Assembly (NCBI RefSeq): GCF_964340395.1
Contig: NC_135563.1
Location: 11,563,651-11,627,650 of the forward strand
DNA from: Glandiceps talaboti
Lineage: Eukaryota; Hemichordata; Enteropneusta; Spengelidae
Direction of reading: 5' to 3'
DNA length: 64,000 nt
The position numbers and the translations under genes are program-made. Below the pieces are notes generated by a model. It did not search any database. It saw only the letters and a list, made by a program, of their open reading frames with translations, and was not told the origin of the DNA. Positions 1-11,109 of the stretch are shown here, one piece after another; the first letter of the stretch is position 1; every line of letters begins with the position of its first letter.

Positions 1-620
1 TCCAATTCCTGTTATCTTTGCAATATGCCTGATTTTTTTGCTGTTGCTATGGGTGTGATCTTGTTGCTAGGCAAATTTACACACATTTTTTGAATGTTTG
101 TTTAATTGCCCTGTTGTTATCTTCGCTATATATGTGATCATTTGACTGTTGCTATGGGCATGGTCTTGTTGCTAGGCATATTTGCATACACTATTTGTTC
201 ACTTGTCTCAGAATCCCAGTTCTTATCTTTGTGAAATACACCACCATTTGGCTAGTGGCTAGGGGAATTTGCATACACTGTTTGAATGTTTATTCACTTG
301 CTGACCAGATGATGTTATTTGACCAGAATATCAAAATGTTTTGAAAAAAATCTGCAGAATAACACTGCTAGAAACATCCCACCAAGTTTCAGTCTCATTG
401 ACCAAGTACTTTTTAGACATAAGTTTTTGACCAAAATTCACATTTTTACACGCATATCACTGATGAGATCATTATATGCTTAATATTTCTTCCTTTATAC
501 ACGCCAAGATGCATCCCCATTACATTTCAGCCCAATCTGCTCAGTAATTTTGGAATTAAAGATTTTTTAACAAACAGACACATTGTTAGCTTTAATTTGC
601 ATATCAGTGATGGCCAATTC
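1..620 (+). repeat. Family A fragment at left edge
   Basis: It carries the same tandem GTTGCTATGGG / TTGCTAGGCAAATT units and the TTTGACCAAAATTCACA block, cut by the window edge and lacking the hairpin end. Bases 621-782 hold nothing I recognise. This is intron of the TRIM-ZU5 gene. Confidence 0.6.
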
Positions 621-788
621 TCCTTTGCATTTGGAACAGGCTTTATAGAACATTAATCCAATGCACATGAACTAGTTTCATTTAAACACTTGTTATACGC
701 TGTGAAGATTAGTTACCTGTAATTGACTTGTTACTACTGCTAACAAACAAGATGAGTGCTGATATGATCAATGTATTGACTACACTAC

Positions 789-932
789 CTGTTTGGTTGG
801 TCCAACACATGTCCAGCCTTCATTAATATTCTTCACATTGATAGTTAACTTATCTGTACCATGATGCAATAGGATATGTTTCTCTGCATCACACTTCAAA
901 CCACCAAGTTCAACTTCTTCCTTAGCGATTTT
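789..932 (-). CDS. Exon 4: UPA domain continuation
   Basis: The exon is 144 bp (48 codons), phase 0 to phase 0. The acceptor TTTTCCAG ends at 933 and the donor GTAGTG lies at 783-788. The peptide runs KIAKEEVELGGLKCDAEKH and then HHGTDKLTINVKNINEGW. The GG followed by a strand with LTINV fits the UPA pattern of UNC5 (GG ... LRLSIHDI). The rest of the gene lies beyond the left edge; bases 1-782 contain only repeat and intron sequence. Confidence 0.75.
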
Positions 933-3718
933 CTGGAAAATAAACAAATATCAGTTAATAAATTTGATAACAAGTATCATATCAAGTATACCTTGAATGT
1001 TTAATTTTATTTCTACTACTATTACCATGGAAAAACACATGGAAAATTGAACATTAATTGTTGCCACTTTACTAACTGTTTTAAATAGTTAATTATAAAG
1101 TTTACAGAAACTTTGGCTCAAAGTGAAAGGTCTTGACATGGAAATCCACAAAATTTGTACAACCACTAACATCATGACATCACCCAGCCTGAAGTATAAT
1201 TATAATATACCTAGTGATAATGCTGTGCCATGATTCGCTAGAATCAGTCACGTGATAGGAAAATAGAATGACTATTTCCCTAGGGAAATAGTTCCATCAA
1301 CTTTTACATGGTCACGTGACCACCGCGCGTTCACAGCAGGTCAAAATGGCAGCTAATTCTGACGATGTCGTCTGCCACCGCGAGTTCACAGCATGAGGTA
1401 TATTATAAAATACATATTGCCTGGCCTATATTCGGGCTATAGCACCCGTTCATTACCCCCTTGTGACTGTGAGTTACCAGAATCACATGCTATTTCCCTC
1501 GGCCTTTGGCCTTGGGAAATAGCATGTGATTCTGGTAACTCACAGTCCCTCGGGTGTAATAAACGGGTGCTATAGCCCTCATGGCCAGGCAATATGTGTT
1601 CAATAACATTTTCAATGTTAGCAAGATAATACTACAACTGTTCTAATGTAATCTTTATAATCCTGAAAGTCTCCTTTTCTAGCACCAATTTTGTATTAAA
1701 AGAACTACAAAAACAGCACCAATGGCGTTGTAGCACAACTGTACAGTTTTTAAAATTGTTTATCCACCTACTTATCCATACTAGGTATAGGTGTTCATTT
1801 ACTGAATGATTATCCAGTTGCCTATTCAGCCCTGTTATTATCTTTGCAATATACGCAATCAGTTGGCTGTTGCTATGGGTGTGGTCATGTTGCTAGACAT
1901 ATTTACATACATTTTTTTGAGTGTTTGTTCACTTGTCTATGAATCCCTGATGTTTTCTTTGCAATATATGTGCTCATTTGGCTGTTGCTATTGGTGTGGT
2001 CTTGTTGCTAGGTATATTTGCATATATTATTTTAATGTTTATTCATTCAGCTATTAATTTCTGTTCTTATCTTTGCAATATATGCGATCATTTGGCTGTT
2101 GCTATGGGCGTGGTGTGGTCTTGTTGCTAGTCATATTTGCATGCACTTTTTAAATGTTTGTTCACTTGTCTAAGAATCCCTGTTGTTTACTTTGTGAAAT
2201 ACACAGTCGTTTGGCTGTTGCTAGGGGTATTTGCATACATTTTTTGAATGTTTAGTCACTTACCTACCAGACGATGTTGTTATTTAACCAAAATATACTG
2301 GTATTTGAATGTTACTAAGGGCATGGTCATGGTTGCTAGGGCTAATTGAGTCAAAATGTTTTGAACAAAATCTGCAAAGTAACACTTCTAGAAACATCTC
2401 ACCAAGTTTCAGTCTCAGTGACCAAGTACTTTTTGAGATGTAAGTTATACCTGATTTGCATATCACTGGATGAAATCATACACCCAACTGCTGCCCCAGA
2501 TGCATCCCCATGAAATTTCAGCCCAATCTGCCCAGTAGTTTCGGAATTAAAGATTTTTGACCAAAAAGACACATTTTTAGTCCTAATTTGCATATTACTG
2601 ATGGAATCATTACATCATGAACAAATCTTAATTTACACACCCCTAAGAAAGTTCCCACCAAATTTCAGACCAATCAACCAGTAGTTTTTGAGTTTAAGTT
2701 TTTTGACCAAATCATATATCTGTGATGTGATCAGTTTGCTTTGAACAATTTCCCAACTAGACATGAAAAAAAATCTCCCCACCAAATACCAAGGCAATCA
2801 GTATGTCAGTTTTTGAGTTTTAAGTCATCTACACACACAGACAGACAGACAGATGGATGGACAGATACCGCATCATGCCTATAGTACTACAGAACCTTAT
2901 CAGTTCAGTTGTGCTAAAAATCAATATTTTTTTTTTCATTTTTTACTAGAACAATATTTATCAAAGTAACACCTAACCTCCATATTGTCAGGGATATTGT
3001 CTGCAACATACACTCTTATTTTTACATCATCTCCTACAGAAGGCTGGCTATGATAGGCCACAGTACTCAAACGTAATGCTACGTGCTCCTCTGGTTCTGC
3101 TGGACAACTACAAGTGAATTGAGTGAAATGCTGTGTAAATATGACACAGTGATTTTCCAGGACTGCAGTATGATAATCATCATTAATGGCTTTATTACCA
3201 GCAATTGACTTCCATGAAGCTGGTTCAGTGTTAACTGTCTCACTCCTGAGTATTTTTAAGTCTGTTAAATTGCCATCACTATGTATACAATGTGGAAATG
3301 ACACTAGCACAGGCTTTTCGAATGTACATCCATGAGGACCACATACAACAGTTGGGCTCACTCTACGGCCTTTAACATTATTTTGTCTCATTTCTTCATC
3401 TTGCCAGTTAATGGTTGCATCATTTTCTTCCCAAGTAACGCCAATGAATATTTTCTTAGCCTGTCCTTTCTTTATAGCATTTGGTGGTACCACTAAAGAT
3501 ATTCCTGTGTTTGGGACTTCAATGAAATTTCCCTTGTGGTCAATATCTGCTACCGAGAATATGCCTGTTCTTGGTATTCCTAACTCATGTATCCCATAGT
3601 TGGAATACCCAGTTGGTTCCCCATCCATGACACCTGCGCAATGAGAATTAAAAATTAAATTTATTCATTTGGACAAGCATAAATTGAGAAACGTTTGGAA
3701 ACATGGGGAAAGGCAAGC

Positions 3719-3817
<99 letters not shown>

Positions 3818-5786
3818 TACAAAACAAAGTATTACCAGATTTAAACTGAATGCCTTCCGTAAGGATTTATGCAAGAAATTTAGCTCTATATCTGTGATTC
3901 GTCAAGTCCCAATGAAAGATAGTTGTGAAAAATGTTGTCCAAATGCCCGCCACACCACCTATTCTCAGCACAGGAAAGCTTGCCATCCTCGACTTCACTC
4001 GGCTTTCGTGATCCCCTACATACCCGGGATATGGCATGTGCATGTTGACCTTCCTTCTGTCCCACCACGAGTTTACACATTCCTTTTAATCACTACTCAA
4101 GATTTTGTTGAGTGGCGCATCCTCACTGTACACTAATTATATAGAGGTCAATGTATAAGTCACCATTATTGATACATTGTTGCGAAATTTTCTTTGTAGG
4201 CTAGACGAGGCTTGGTCTATTTTCCACATTTTGACCACACACATTTGGGTATAAATTATAGATTACAAAAAATGTATTACACTTGATAAATATGTGAGAG
4301 TGTATTTATATCCTGAGATACAGAGCTAGATAAATGATTATGTACAAGCCTTGCAACAAACAGCGATAATTTGTTATCGAGAGAAATCGGAAAAGAACGT
4401 GGTAAAAAGGAGACAGTTTGAAGTCAATATAATACTTCCTAAACTTCTAATCGAAAATCTAAAAAGACACGATTTCTCTTTATTCATCTGTGCATCAGTG
4501 TGTGAAATTTGAAAATGATAAGTCCATATTTGACGAAATTGAAACGATGATAAATATTTCATCTGTTTGTGAACTCCGCGCTCATTGTAAACCTATTTTA
4601 AGGCCAGGAAAAAAAATTGTTTTCTGGTGAGTTTGAATCACTCAAATACCCTGCCTCTGCCTTCTTTTTTCTTGTGTTTGTGCAACCAATGCAGAGTGAA
4701 GATCCAAGGGAAACACAAAATAAGGTTGGCATGAAACCCCAGAAAACAGAGTCTTTCTCAGTAGTGTAGAGCACGAGTATAAAGTTGGCGTCAGATTCAG
4801 ATTCAGATCTGAGGCCATCTGACTGCCTCAGTCTTCTTTTTTCTCATGTTTGTGCAGCCAGTGAAGAGTGCAGATCCAAAGGAAACACAAAATAAGGTTG
4901 GCATGAAACCCCTGAAAACAGAGTCTTTCTCAGTAGTGTAGAACACGAGTATAAAGTTGGCGTCAGATTCAGATTCGGATCTGAGGCCATCTGATACTCA
5001 ATATAACATTCATAAGATAATGCTACCTGCATCTGAATCTGAATCTGCCAACTTATACTCGTTCGATCGATTAATTACTCAAATTGGTCATTAATATTCA
5101 TCGGATTATTACCAAAACCTAATCAGTTCTGGCCATTACCCTATGGAACATATCTATGAAATTTCGTTTGAATTGATGCAGCCGTTTTTTCGGAAATCGT
5201 GATACAGACACACACAGACACACAGACTTCATCGGTATATTATAACCTTCCTTACAGAAGGTAAAAACTGTGCAAAATATAAATTATAATGGTTGACATA
5301 GTCAAAAAATAGTGCCAATTGCGTTGTCGTACAACTGTACAATTTTAAAACATAGCAATGTAATGTCGCGTGTTTCACATACTTTGACTTTTATTTATCT
5401 GATGTTTTATTATTTGCTAACAAGAAGCATTACGATACCGTCTTGACGCGTTGACAGCATCCCGAGGACGGCATATTTTAGCCCAATCATACTCGCGTCA
5501 CCTTTTGAACGGCGCATTTAACAACAAAGTAAACATATTTCATCTCAAATAAATATACTATCTATTAGAATACCAATGGGAAACTTCAAGACGGTATATC
5601 AGGACATGCAGTGCCACAATATATTTGTTGGTCCCATAATACACTAATTGATTCGATTTGCTCCGAGCATATGGAAGCACGCTCCGAGTCATTGCATCAT
5701 GTAAATGGAACTGTCACCAACCTAATTTTGTTGTCTAGCAAAATACCAATAGTGAATGTGAGCATTTTGAATCACCTTTAAGTCGT

Positions 5787-5826
<40 letters not shown>

Positions 5827-8800
5827 TAGATAGACAGACGGCCATACATCATGCCTCCAGCACTACTGAACCTTATCAGTTCAGTTGTGCTACAAACTGT
5901 ATTCAATTCAATTTTTTTTACCCAAATCACACACCGGTGGTACGTTCATTTTGATTTGAACATTTCCCAAGTAAGGTATTAATACACCCACCCAATCTGA
6001 TTAAAATCTGATGTACATGTAGATGTCGGCTAATTGTCAATTGCTATTTTACCTTCGATATTTTGCCTGAATTGACCTTTTTGGAACATGTTTACATTTT
6101 TTAGCCTGAATGCTACGTAGAGGAGGCAATCAGGCAAAATAACGAAGGTAAAATAGCAATGAACGATTAGCCGACATCTACATGGGATTTTAATCAGATT
6201 GTACACCCACCAAATATCATGACAGTGGTTTTTGACTTTAAGTTGTTTACACACACACACACACAGAGACAGACAGACTGACAGATAGATAGACACCAAA
6301 AATATGGTAGGTCAGGCCCATTGAATAGCTTTTTCATTTTATCCAGCCTACTGAGCCATTCTCAATCTACAATTTACAAACTCCAAAGAAAGTTCCCACC
6401 AAATTTCAGGGCAATCTGTGCAACAGTTTTGGAGTTTAAAATTTTTGACCCAAAACGCATGTCTGATGCGTTCAATTTCATTTGAACAATTTTCCATCTA
6501 TAAATAAGTCCTTTATATTCCCACCAACTTGAAGGCAATCGGTTTTTGACTTTAAGTCGTTTACATACACACACATTTTACAAGTCTATAGCACTACTTA
6601 ACCTCAGTTCAGTTGTGCTAAAAAAAAAAGAGAACCAGGTTGACTGTCATGCATATTCATTATCCATGTACACTGTGTTTTTCTTGACTTCAAAGGAATG
6701 TAGGAACAGTATAGCAGATGATGTACATTACATCCTGCAACATTTAATATATCAAGCATCAGACCATACATTTATAAACTTACATTACTAAGCCCCCCCC
6801 CCCCCCCCAAAAAAAAGAAAGAAGAATTGCACATCACTTAATAAATACCCCCACATCGGTCTTTTTTTCATATTTGTTCAGTCCATGCAGTCTACAGATC
6901 TGTGGGGAAACATGAAAATAACCTTCCCTACTTCAGTGAAGATAACTGCGCGCAGAGCCAATCATGAACAAGCAAATGACATCTGCCCCACATACACACT
7001 TGCTCTAAAGTACTCAATAAAAAGAACAGTAACTGCCATGAAGTGTAGATTGAGTGACAGACTCGTTGAGAATTAACAACAAAAACGGCACGTTGTCACA
7101 CCATTTTAGACAAACTGATCTGACCAGAAAGAATTCTTCTTTTTCCCCTGGCCTAAGCATATGATCAAAATAAATCTGTGTACATTTTGATTAGATTTAA
7201 ATGATCTTTTACATGTTGTTATTTTTTCAACAAAAGTAGAAATTTTGGTGATATGAGGGGTATGGTTATGTTGAATGGAATCTATAGCAGCTGTAGATAT
7301 CAACTATAATCAGCACACAATTTTCTAGATACATTGTTATGCTATGTCATTTAAAAAATTGAACCTTGAATCAATCGTTATTCTTAGACTGCAGACACAT
7401 GAGTGATCCCAGTTGTAATACCTGAGAGACACCTTTGTGTGACATTGGGATAATTTGTACTCCATAATTTGCTGATTCTGAGATTAGCAATGTTTCATTT
7501 CATGTTTGATATATTGGTGGCTTAGAGATCCCTAAACAACTTGAGTATAGTATGAAGGTTAAATTCCATCGCATTATTTTTTACTCATTAAAGCCCCCCC
7601 CCCCCCCCCCCCAGTCATTGAAGATATAGCTAAGCCTAGCATAAGGCCCAAGAGTTGTTGTTTGGAATTGTAATAAATTATAATTAAGTTACTGTTAATA
7701 GTGGGTGCACAGTGAAGAATTCAATACACTTTAACCTCAAATTGAAGTACAACTGTTACACAATATCACAATTTGTAAATGACATCATATATTTACCTTG
7801 TGCAAAGTCAGTAGTCATCCTGATGCCTTCTGAATTCTTACTTTTCTCACCATTAGATGTTGTAATGTTGTCATCTTTTGGAAGATCATAATCATTCGTG
7901 GACATGCTCAACGTTGGTCCTTTTGATTGCTGTTTGCAGAATGAAATAATAATAATAATAATAATAAGTGCACGTGGTGATATGTATTCCTAAAAAGTAG
8001 TGCCAATGACACTGTAGCACAACTGGTACAGTACAATGTTGATGTAAAATTTCAGACTGAGAGGGTTTGATTGGTAGGATAACATTCTGTCTTGGCTAGT
8101 TGACTCATACCCATTGCTGGTGTTATCTTTGTAGAAAAAAGAGACTCTTGATAATGCTATGCATTTTTGCATTTATATACAAATGGCAAGTACCCTTCAT
8201 TATTGTTATCTTAGCAAAGGCCACTTTTTTTTTGCTTTTGCTTTTGCTGCACAGCTTTTAAGGGGAAAATACTGTCACACTAGTGTTACACTTAGTGCAG
8301 TTATATTTAATTTTCATAACGGTACTTACATTTTAAAACTAAATTACATCACAAGGCCATGTCTGATAATTTTGATTGAGAATTAAACCACCATAAAATC
8401 CGACTTGTCGATCTTAGCATAAACTTGACCTCATCACAGGTGATGAACGAAAATTATGTGATTACATAATTTGCATAGGCATCGGATACCATGATGGAGA
8501 ATAAAGTGCAATGAAATGTACGTTGCTGTACTTGTAAAATTCAATTCAAAATTGTAGAAAGACATATGGATTGTCTTAATTGTGTGATTAATATATAATC
8601 TCATGAAATCAATATTATTAGTTACATCATAAATTGCTCCTCACATAATTTATCCACAGAGTACAAATACTCACCTGCAGCTCATATTTGTATTAGTTCG
8701 CAGAATCATACATGTACTTGGGGCACAATACTAACATTGATTTCTTGAGATTTACAAATATACGATGTATATCTACAGCTATACCATTTGCTCCTGTGTG

Positions 8801-9934
8801 TCGATCTCTAATAATTACCTTTTTAGTCCCAACAGCACCAGGATTTATCTGCAGACATTGTGGGTTTTGTGTGAATACCAGATCACTGTCCAAATCTTCA
8901 CTATCACTGACATCATCATTCTGCTTGTCATCCATCCAACGATGGTCTAGTTCTTCCTTTGCTGCCATGATATCCACAGGTCCACCATAGGTCAGAAGAT
9001 GGTTCAAGTAGGAGTGCATATTTTCTGCACGGCCCAACTTTTGCTCCAGTAAATCAATGTGTGCATCAATTTGTTTACGTTTGGGGGAATAGATAACGCC
9101 AACATCTTCTAATAACCTGGCTTCATGTTTCTTCACCTCTTCATACATTTGTTGAATTGTTGCTTTTATATCTTGCTCTGCATATGATTTGTTTTTCTCA
9201 AGATTCTCAACAACAATACTGGCAGCAGCCTTTGCCTGTTTTAAATCAGCTAGCTTGTGTGCAACTTTTTCTGAATATTCTTTCATCGCTGGTGTATATT
9301 TCTTCACTGCTTGTTCAATGGATATCAAATCATGATGTGTCTGTTTGTGTTCAACAATGGCACATTTTATACATGTTGGAACTTGACAAGTGTCACAGTA
9401 GAATTCCAACTGTGCAGTAGGATGAATACTGCAGAACCGAGGTTGAAGTAGACTGAACTGTTGTGAAACTTTATCATTATACTCGCTGACTGTCATTAGT
9501 TTGTGGTCTTTGAGTAATCTCATTTTTCTATGTAATTGGCTACAATCTTCACATGTGAACTCTCCACACTCCCTGCACCAGTATCTTGCTTCATTGTCAC
9601 AAACTATACATTTACATGTTTCAGTATCTGAACCAGTTACCCCATGCACCAACTCCAGTAAATAGTTGATGAAGTGATTATTGCTTATACTAGGTACACC
9701 TTCAGGGGTCAGAGGGCAAGGCTGTTTGCATGTAGGACATACAAGATTTCCCTTCTTTGTTTTCACCCATTCTGTTAGGCACGGATCACAAAATGAGTGA
9801 AAACATGGTAGAATTTTTGGTGATTTGAAACGGTCCATACATATAGAACATAGAAGTATATTTTCATCAATTACAGTTAATAGTTTCTCCTTAGCATCGA
9901 GGCCAGTACCAGAACCAGTGTTGAAAGCTGCCAT
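789..9934 (-). CDS. TRIM-like RING/B-box/coiled-coil protein joined to ZU5-UPA (5' and middle part; runs off left edge)
   Basis: Four exons join in phase: 8819-9934 (372 codons), 7797-7929, 2978-3633 and 789-932, giving 683 codons with no stop. The predicted chain has a RING (about 29-69), B-box 1 (about 107-144), B-box 2 (about 168-201), a coiled coil (about 205-315), an acidic linker, ZU5 (about 440-590) and the start of UPA (about 590-683). The RING and B-boxes indicate a cytoplasmic ubiquitin E3 ligase of TRIM type. ZU5-UPA is known from UNC5, PIDD and ankyrins, where it packs against or precedes a death domain; any such domain here would lie left of base 789. The start codon at 9934 is the first ATG after a good acceptor (9955-9956), so there should be an upstream noncoding exon. 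The exon join is inferred from splice sites and phase, not from a transcript. If the join is wrong, these are a TRIM gene and a separate ZU5 gene. Confidence 0.75.
1217..1600. mobile_element. Foldback element with long palindrome
   Basis: The segment 1412-1505 is almost perfectly inverted at 1513-1597 (outer ACATATTGCCTGGCC / GGCCAGGCAATATGT). A second smaller palindrome, CTATTTCCCTAGGGAAATAG, lies just before it (about 1271-1290). The whole sits in the intron between exons 3 and 4 of the TRIM-ZU5 gene. No clear target duplication is seen. Confidence 0.65.
1715..2916 (+). repeat. Family A composite repeat, near full length
   Basis: It starts AGCACCAATGGCGTTG and ends in a stem-loop closing with CAGTTGTGCTA. 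TAGCACAACTG at 1731-1741 is the exact inverse of the last 11 bases. The first half is three to four tandem units of about 120 bp (GTTGCTATGGG, then TTGCTAGGCATATTTGCATA). The second half has units with TTTGACCAAAA and ATTTGCATATCACTGATG, then a CACACAGACAG microsatellite. Confidence 0.75.
2978..3633 (-). CDS. Exon 3: ZU5 domain and start of UPA
   Basis: The exon is 656 bp. The acceptor GCGCAG ends at 3634 and the donor GTTAGG lies at 2972-2977. UNC5-type ZU5 landmarks are present: EVPNTGISLVVPPNAIKKG near the start, then SPTVVCGPHG, KPVLVSFPHC and an aromatic HFTQFTC strand. The end, KIRVYVADNIPDNME, matches the first strand of a UPA domain. In UNC5 and PIDD these two domains form a rigid module that controls death-domain exposure or autoprocessing. 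I see no HFS-type autoproteolysis motif of the PIDD kind. Confidence 0.88.
3718..3812. repeat. (TA)n microsatellite
   Basis: About 47 TA units, just left of the acceptor of the ZU5 exon on the minus strand (intron side). The IYIY open frames across it are artefacts. Confidence 0.97.
4655..4998 (+). repeat. Tandem duplication of about 172 bp with an inverted tail
   Basis: Two copies of a block containing AAACACAAAATAAGGTTGG and GAGTCTTTCTCAGTAGTGTA. The last part (ATAAAGTTGGCGTCAGATTC) recurs inverted at about 5027-5062 (GAATCTGAATCTGCCAACTT). A diverged partial copy lies near 6860-6930. Confidence 0.7.
5072..5265 (-). repeat. Family B end fragment
   Basis: CCTAATCAGTTCTGGCCATTACCC, split here as CCTAATCAGTTCTGG and CCATTACCC, then ACAGACACAC and the end stem CCTTCCTTACAGAAGG. 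Similar minus-strand ends lie at 11885-12094 and 20285-20490. Confidence 0.55.
5349..5777. mobile_element. Shortened relative of the TTAA foldback element
   Basis: The sequence matches parts of 34150-34530 and the terminal segment AATGTGAGCATTTTGAATCA. It is followed by TTAA at 5778-5781, and a TTAA also precedes it (5345-5348). The left terminus is not the canonical one. It too is embedded in a family A repeat (5310-5892). Confidence 0.6.
5993..6201. mobile_element. 209-bp inverted-repeat element with 10-bp target duplication
   Basis: Perfect 16-bp ends CAATCTGATTAAAATC / GATTTTAATCAGATTG extend into arms of about 80 bp with few mismatches. The element is flanked by the direct repeat TACACCCACC at 5983-5992 and 6202-6211. 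A 9-10-bp duplication fits Mutator-like elements. It is inserted inside a family A fragment. Confidence 0.75.
7797..7929 (-). CDS. Exon 2: polar linker between TRIM part and ZU5
   Basis: The exon is 133 bp, with an acceptor AAACAG ending at 7930 and a donor GTAAAT at 7791-7796. It encodes 44 polar residues, including YDLPKDDN and NGEKSKNSEG. It enters in phase 0 and leaves in phase 1, exactly what is needed to connect the TRIM exon (phase 0 end) with the ZU5 exon (phase 1 start). No domain is recognised. The polypyrimidine tract is weak, so this exon is less certain than its neighbours. Confidence 0.6.
7996..8036 (+). repeat. Family A 5' end fragment
   Basis: A short match to the family start (TAGTGCCAATGACACTGTAG, then CACAACTG) lies in the intron between exons 1 and 2 of the TRIM-ZU5 gene. 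The rest of that intron (8037-8818) shows nothing else. Confidence 0.5.
8819..9934 (-). CDS. Exon 1 (coding): RING, two B-boxes, coiled coil
   Basis: The exon encodes 372 residues. The RING has the order C-x2-C ... C-x-H-x2-C-x2-C ... C-P-x-C (C29, C32, C44, H46, C49, C52, C66, C69). Two B-box zinc ligand clusters follow (C107 to H144 and C168 to about H201), then a lysine/glutamate-rich helix of about 110 residues. The end is an acidic stretch rich in D, S and E. The donor GTAATT at 8813-8818 follows GTKK. Reading through it gives only a 41-residue tail to a stop at 8693, which looks like intron sequence. RING and both B-boxes are intact, with no missing ligand that I can see. Confidence 0.9.
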
Positions 9935-10649
9935 ATTTTTTGACTTGGTGCTTCCTGTTGAAAATTGGACAAAACAATGTTGTATAAATCATTTCAAACT
10001 GAAGGCCTGGGGTGAATTGAAGAGAAAAGTGTGTAACACAGGATAATAAATAATTTGACATACATTGTTTTAACTTGCATCTCTCTGGCGCATGTTAGGC
10101 CTACATTCAATTATTACATTTTCTACAGTTAGGGCAACATCAAATTCAAACTACTTATATTGCAAATGTACAGGCACTTCTTTCCCAAGATAAGTATCAG
10201 ATATATTTCTATCCGAATACAAGAAACTTATTGTTTTACTTTGCAAAACCGTAAGAAATAAAACGTAAAACGAAAAAAAATTTCAGTCACACAATACAAT
10301 GTATAATATACATATATAAGAAACAACAAAAACATATTGTAATTAAAAACAAAGCTACAATTATTGCAGCTAGGTGTTTGTTAGCCTTCACTGTCTGATC
10401 GTTGAGATCATTCCCTTATTGAATTGGGAGCAAGTAGTGAACTGTCACATTGTGTCAATAAACATTCGGTAAGCCAAATTGTTCAAGATTTCTGTAAATT
10501 TGTGCTTGTCAGGTTATTTCTCCATTGTTTTTCAGAAGTGTCTATCACATTTAAAGTTTAAGTGTTAAATATGAGGTGAAAGTATAAATAAACAATATAA
10601 AGTAGTAACCTTTGCATTCAATACACACAGAATCTGTACACACACATAT

Positions 10650-11100
10650 AATCCTTACTGAAAATCATTAATTATTCAAATGACTCATTAAAACTAAAAA
10701 CTAAATTCACAAACTTTACTCGGGACATGTGCCCCATGTTATGTTTGAAGTATGTGCCAAATTATATTGAATTTGACACATATATTCTTAAGATATAGCC
10801 TAATTAATGAAAATAATTAATTATGCAAATGAATCACTAACGCTACAAGCTACATTATCAAACTTTATATGGCACATGGACTGACTTTGTTACCATCAAT
10901 GAATGTACTAAATTATATTGAATTTGAAATCTGCATTCTTAAGATATAGTCTAATTACTGAAAATCATTAATAATGCAAATGACTCATTCAAACCTTAAG
11001 CATTACATCAATAAGCCTCATGAGATATGTGCACCCAGGTATCGTGAATGCAAGTACCAAATTATATAGAACTTGAAGATTGCACTCTTAAGCCGTAATT
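10650..11100 (-). repeat. Family B tandem units
   Basis: About three units of about 150 bp, inverted relative to 19061-20275 (ACTGAAAATCATTAAT, then CAAACTTTA and AAATTATATTGAATTTGA). They sit next to the dead reverse transcriptase at 11110-11880. Bases 9955-10650 before them contain nothing I recognise apart from AT-rich sequence. Confidence 0.6.
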
Positions 11101-11109
11101 GGTGTTATG

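Larger units (their letters stand above)
5310..6620 (+). repeat. Family A copies with nested elements
   Basis: The 5' end is at 5310 and the hairpin end at 5892. A second 3' part follows (about 5908-6290) and a third (6340-6620) ends GTTCAGTTGTGCTA. Nested within are the TTAA element (5349-5777) and the 209-bp inverted-repeat element (5993-6201). Microsatellites (CA)n at 5788-5824 and (AC/AG)n near 6250 belong to the family. Confidence 0.6.

Noticed and set aside
3665-4136. IYIY-rich open frames on both strands
   Set aside because: Product of the (TA)n microsatellite.
8693-8818. C-terminal tail of the TRIM exon reading to a stop
   Set aside because: A good donor (GTAATT) lies at the GTKK boundary and the tail has no domain character; kept only as a possible retained-intron isoform.
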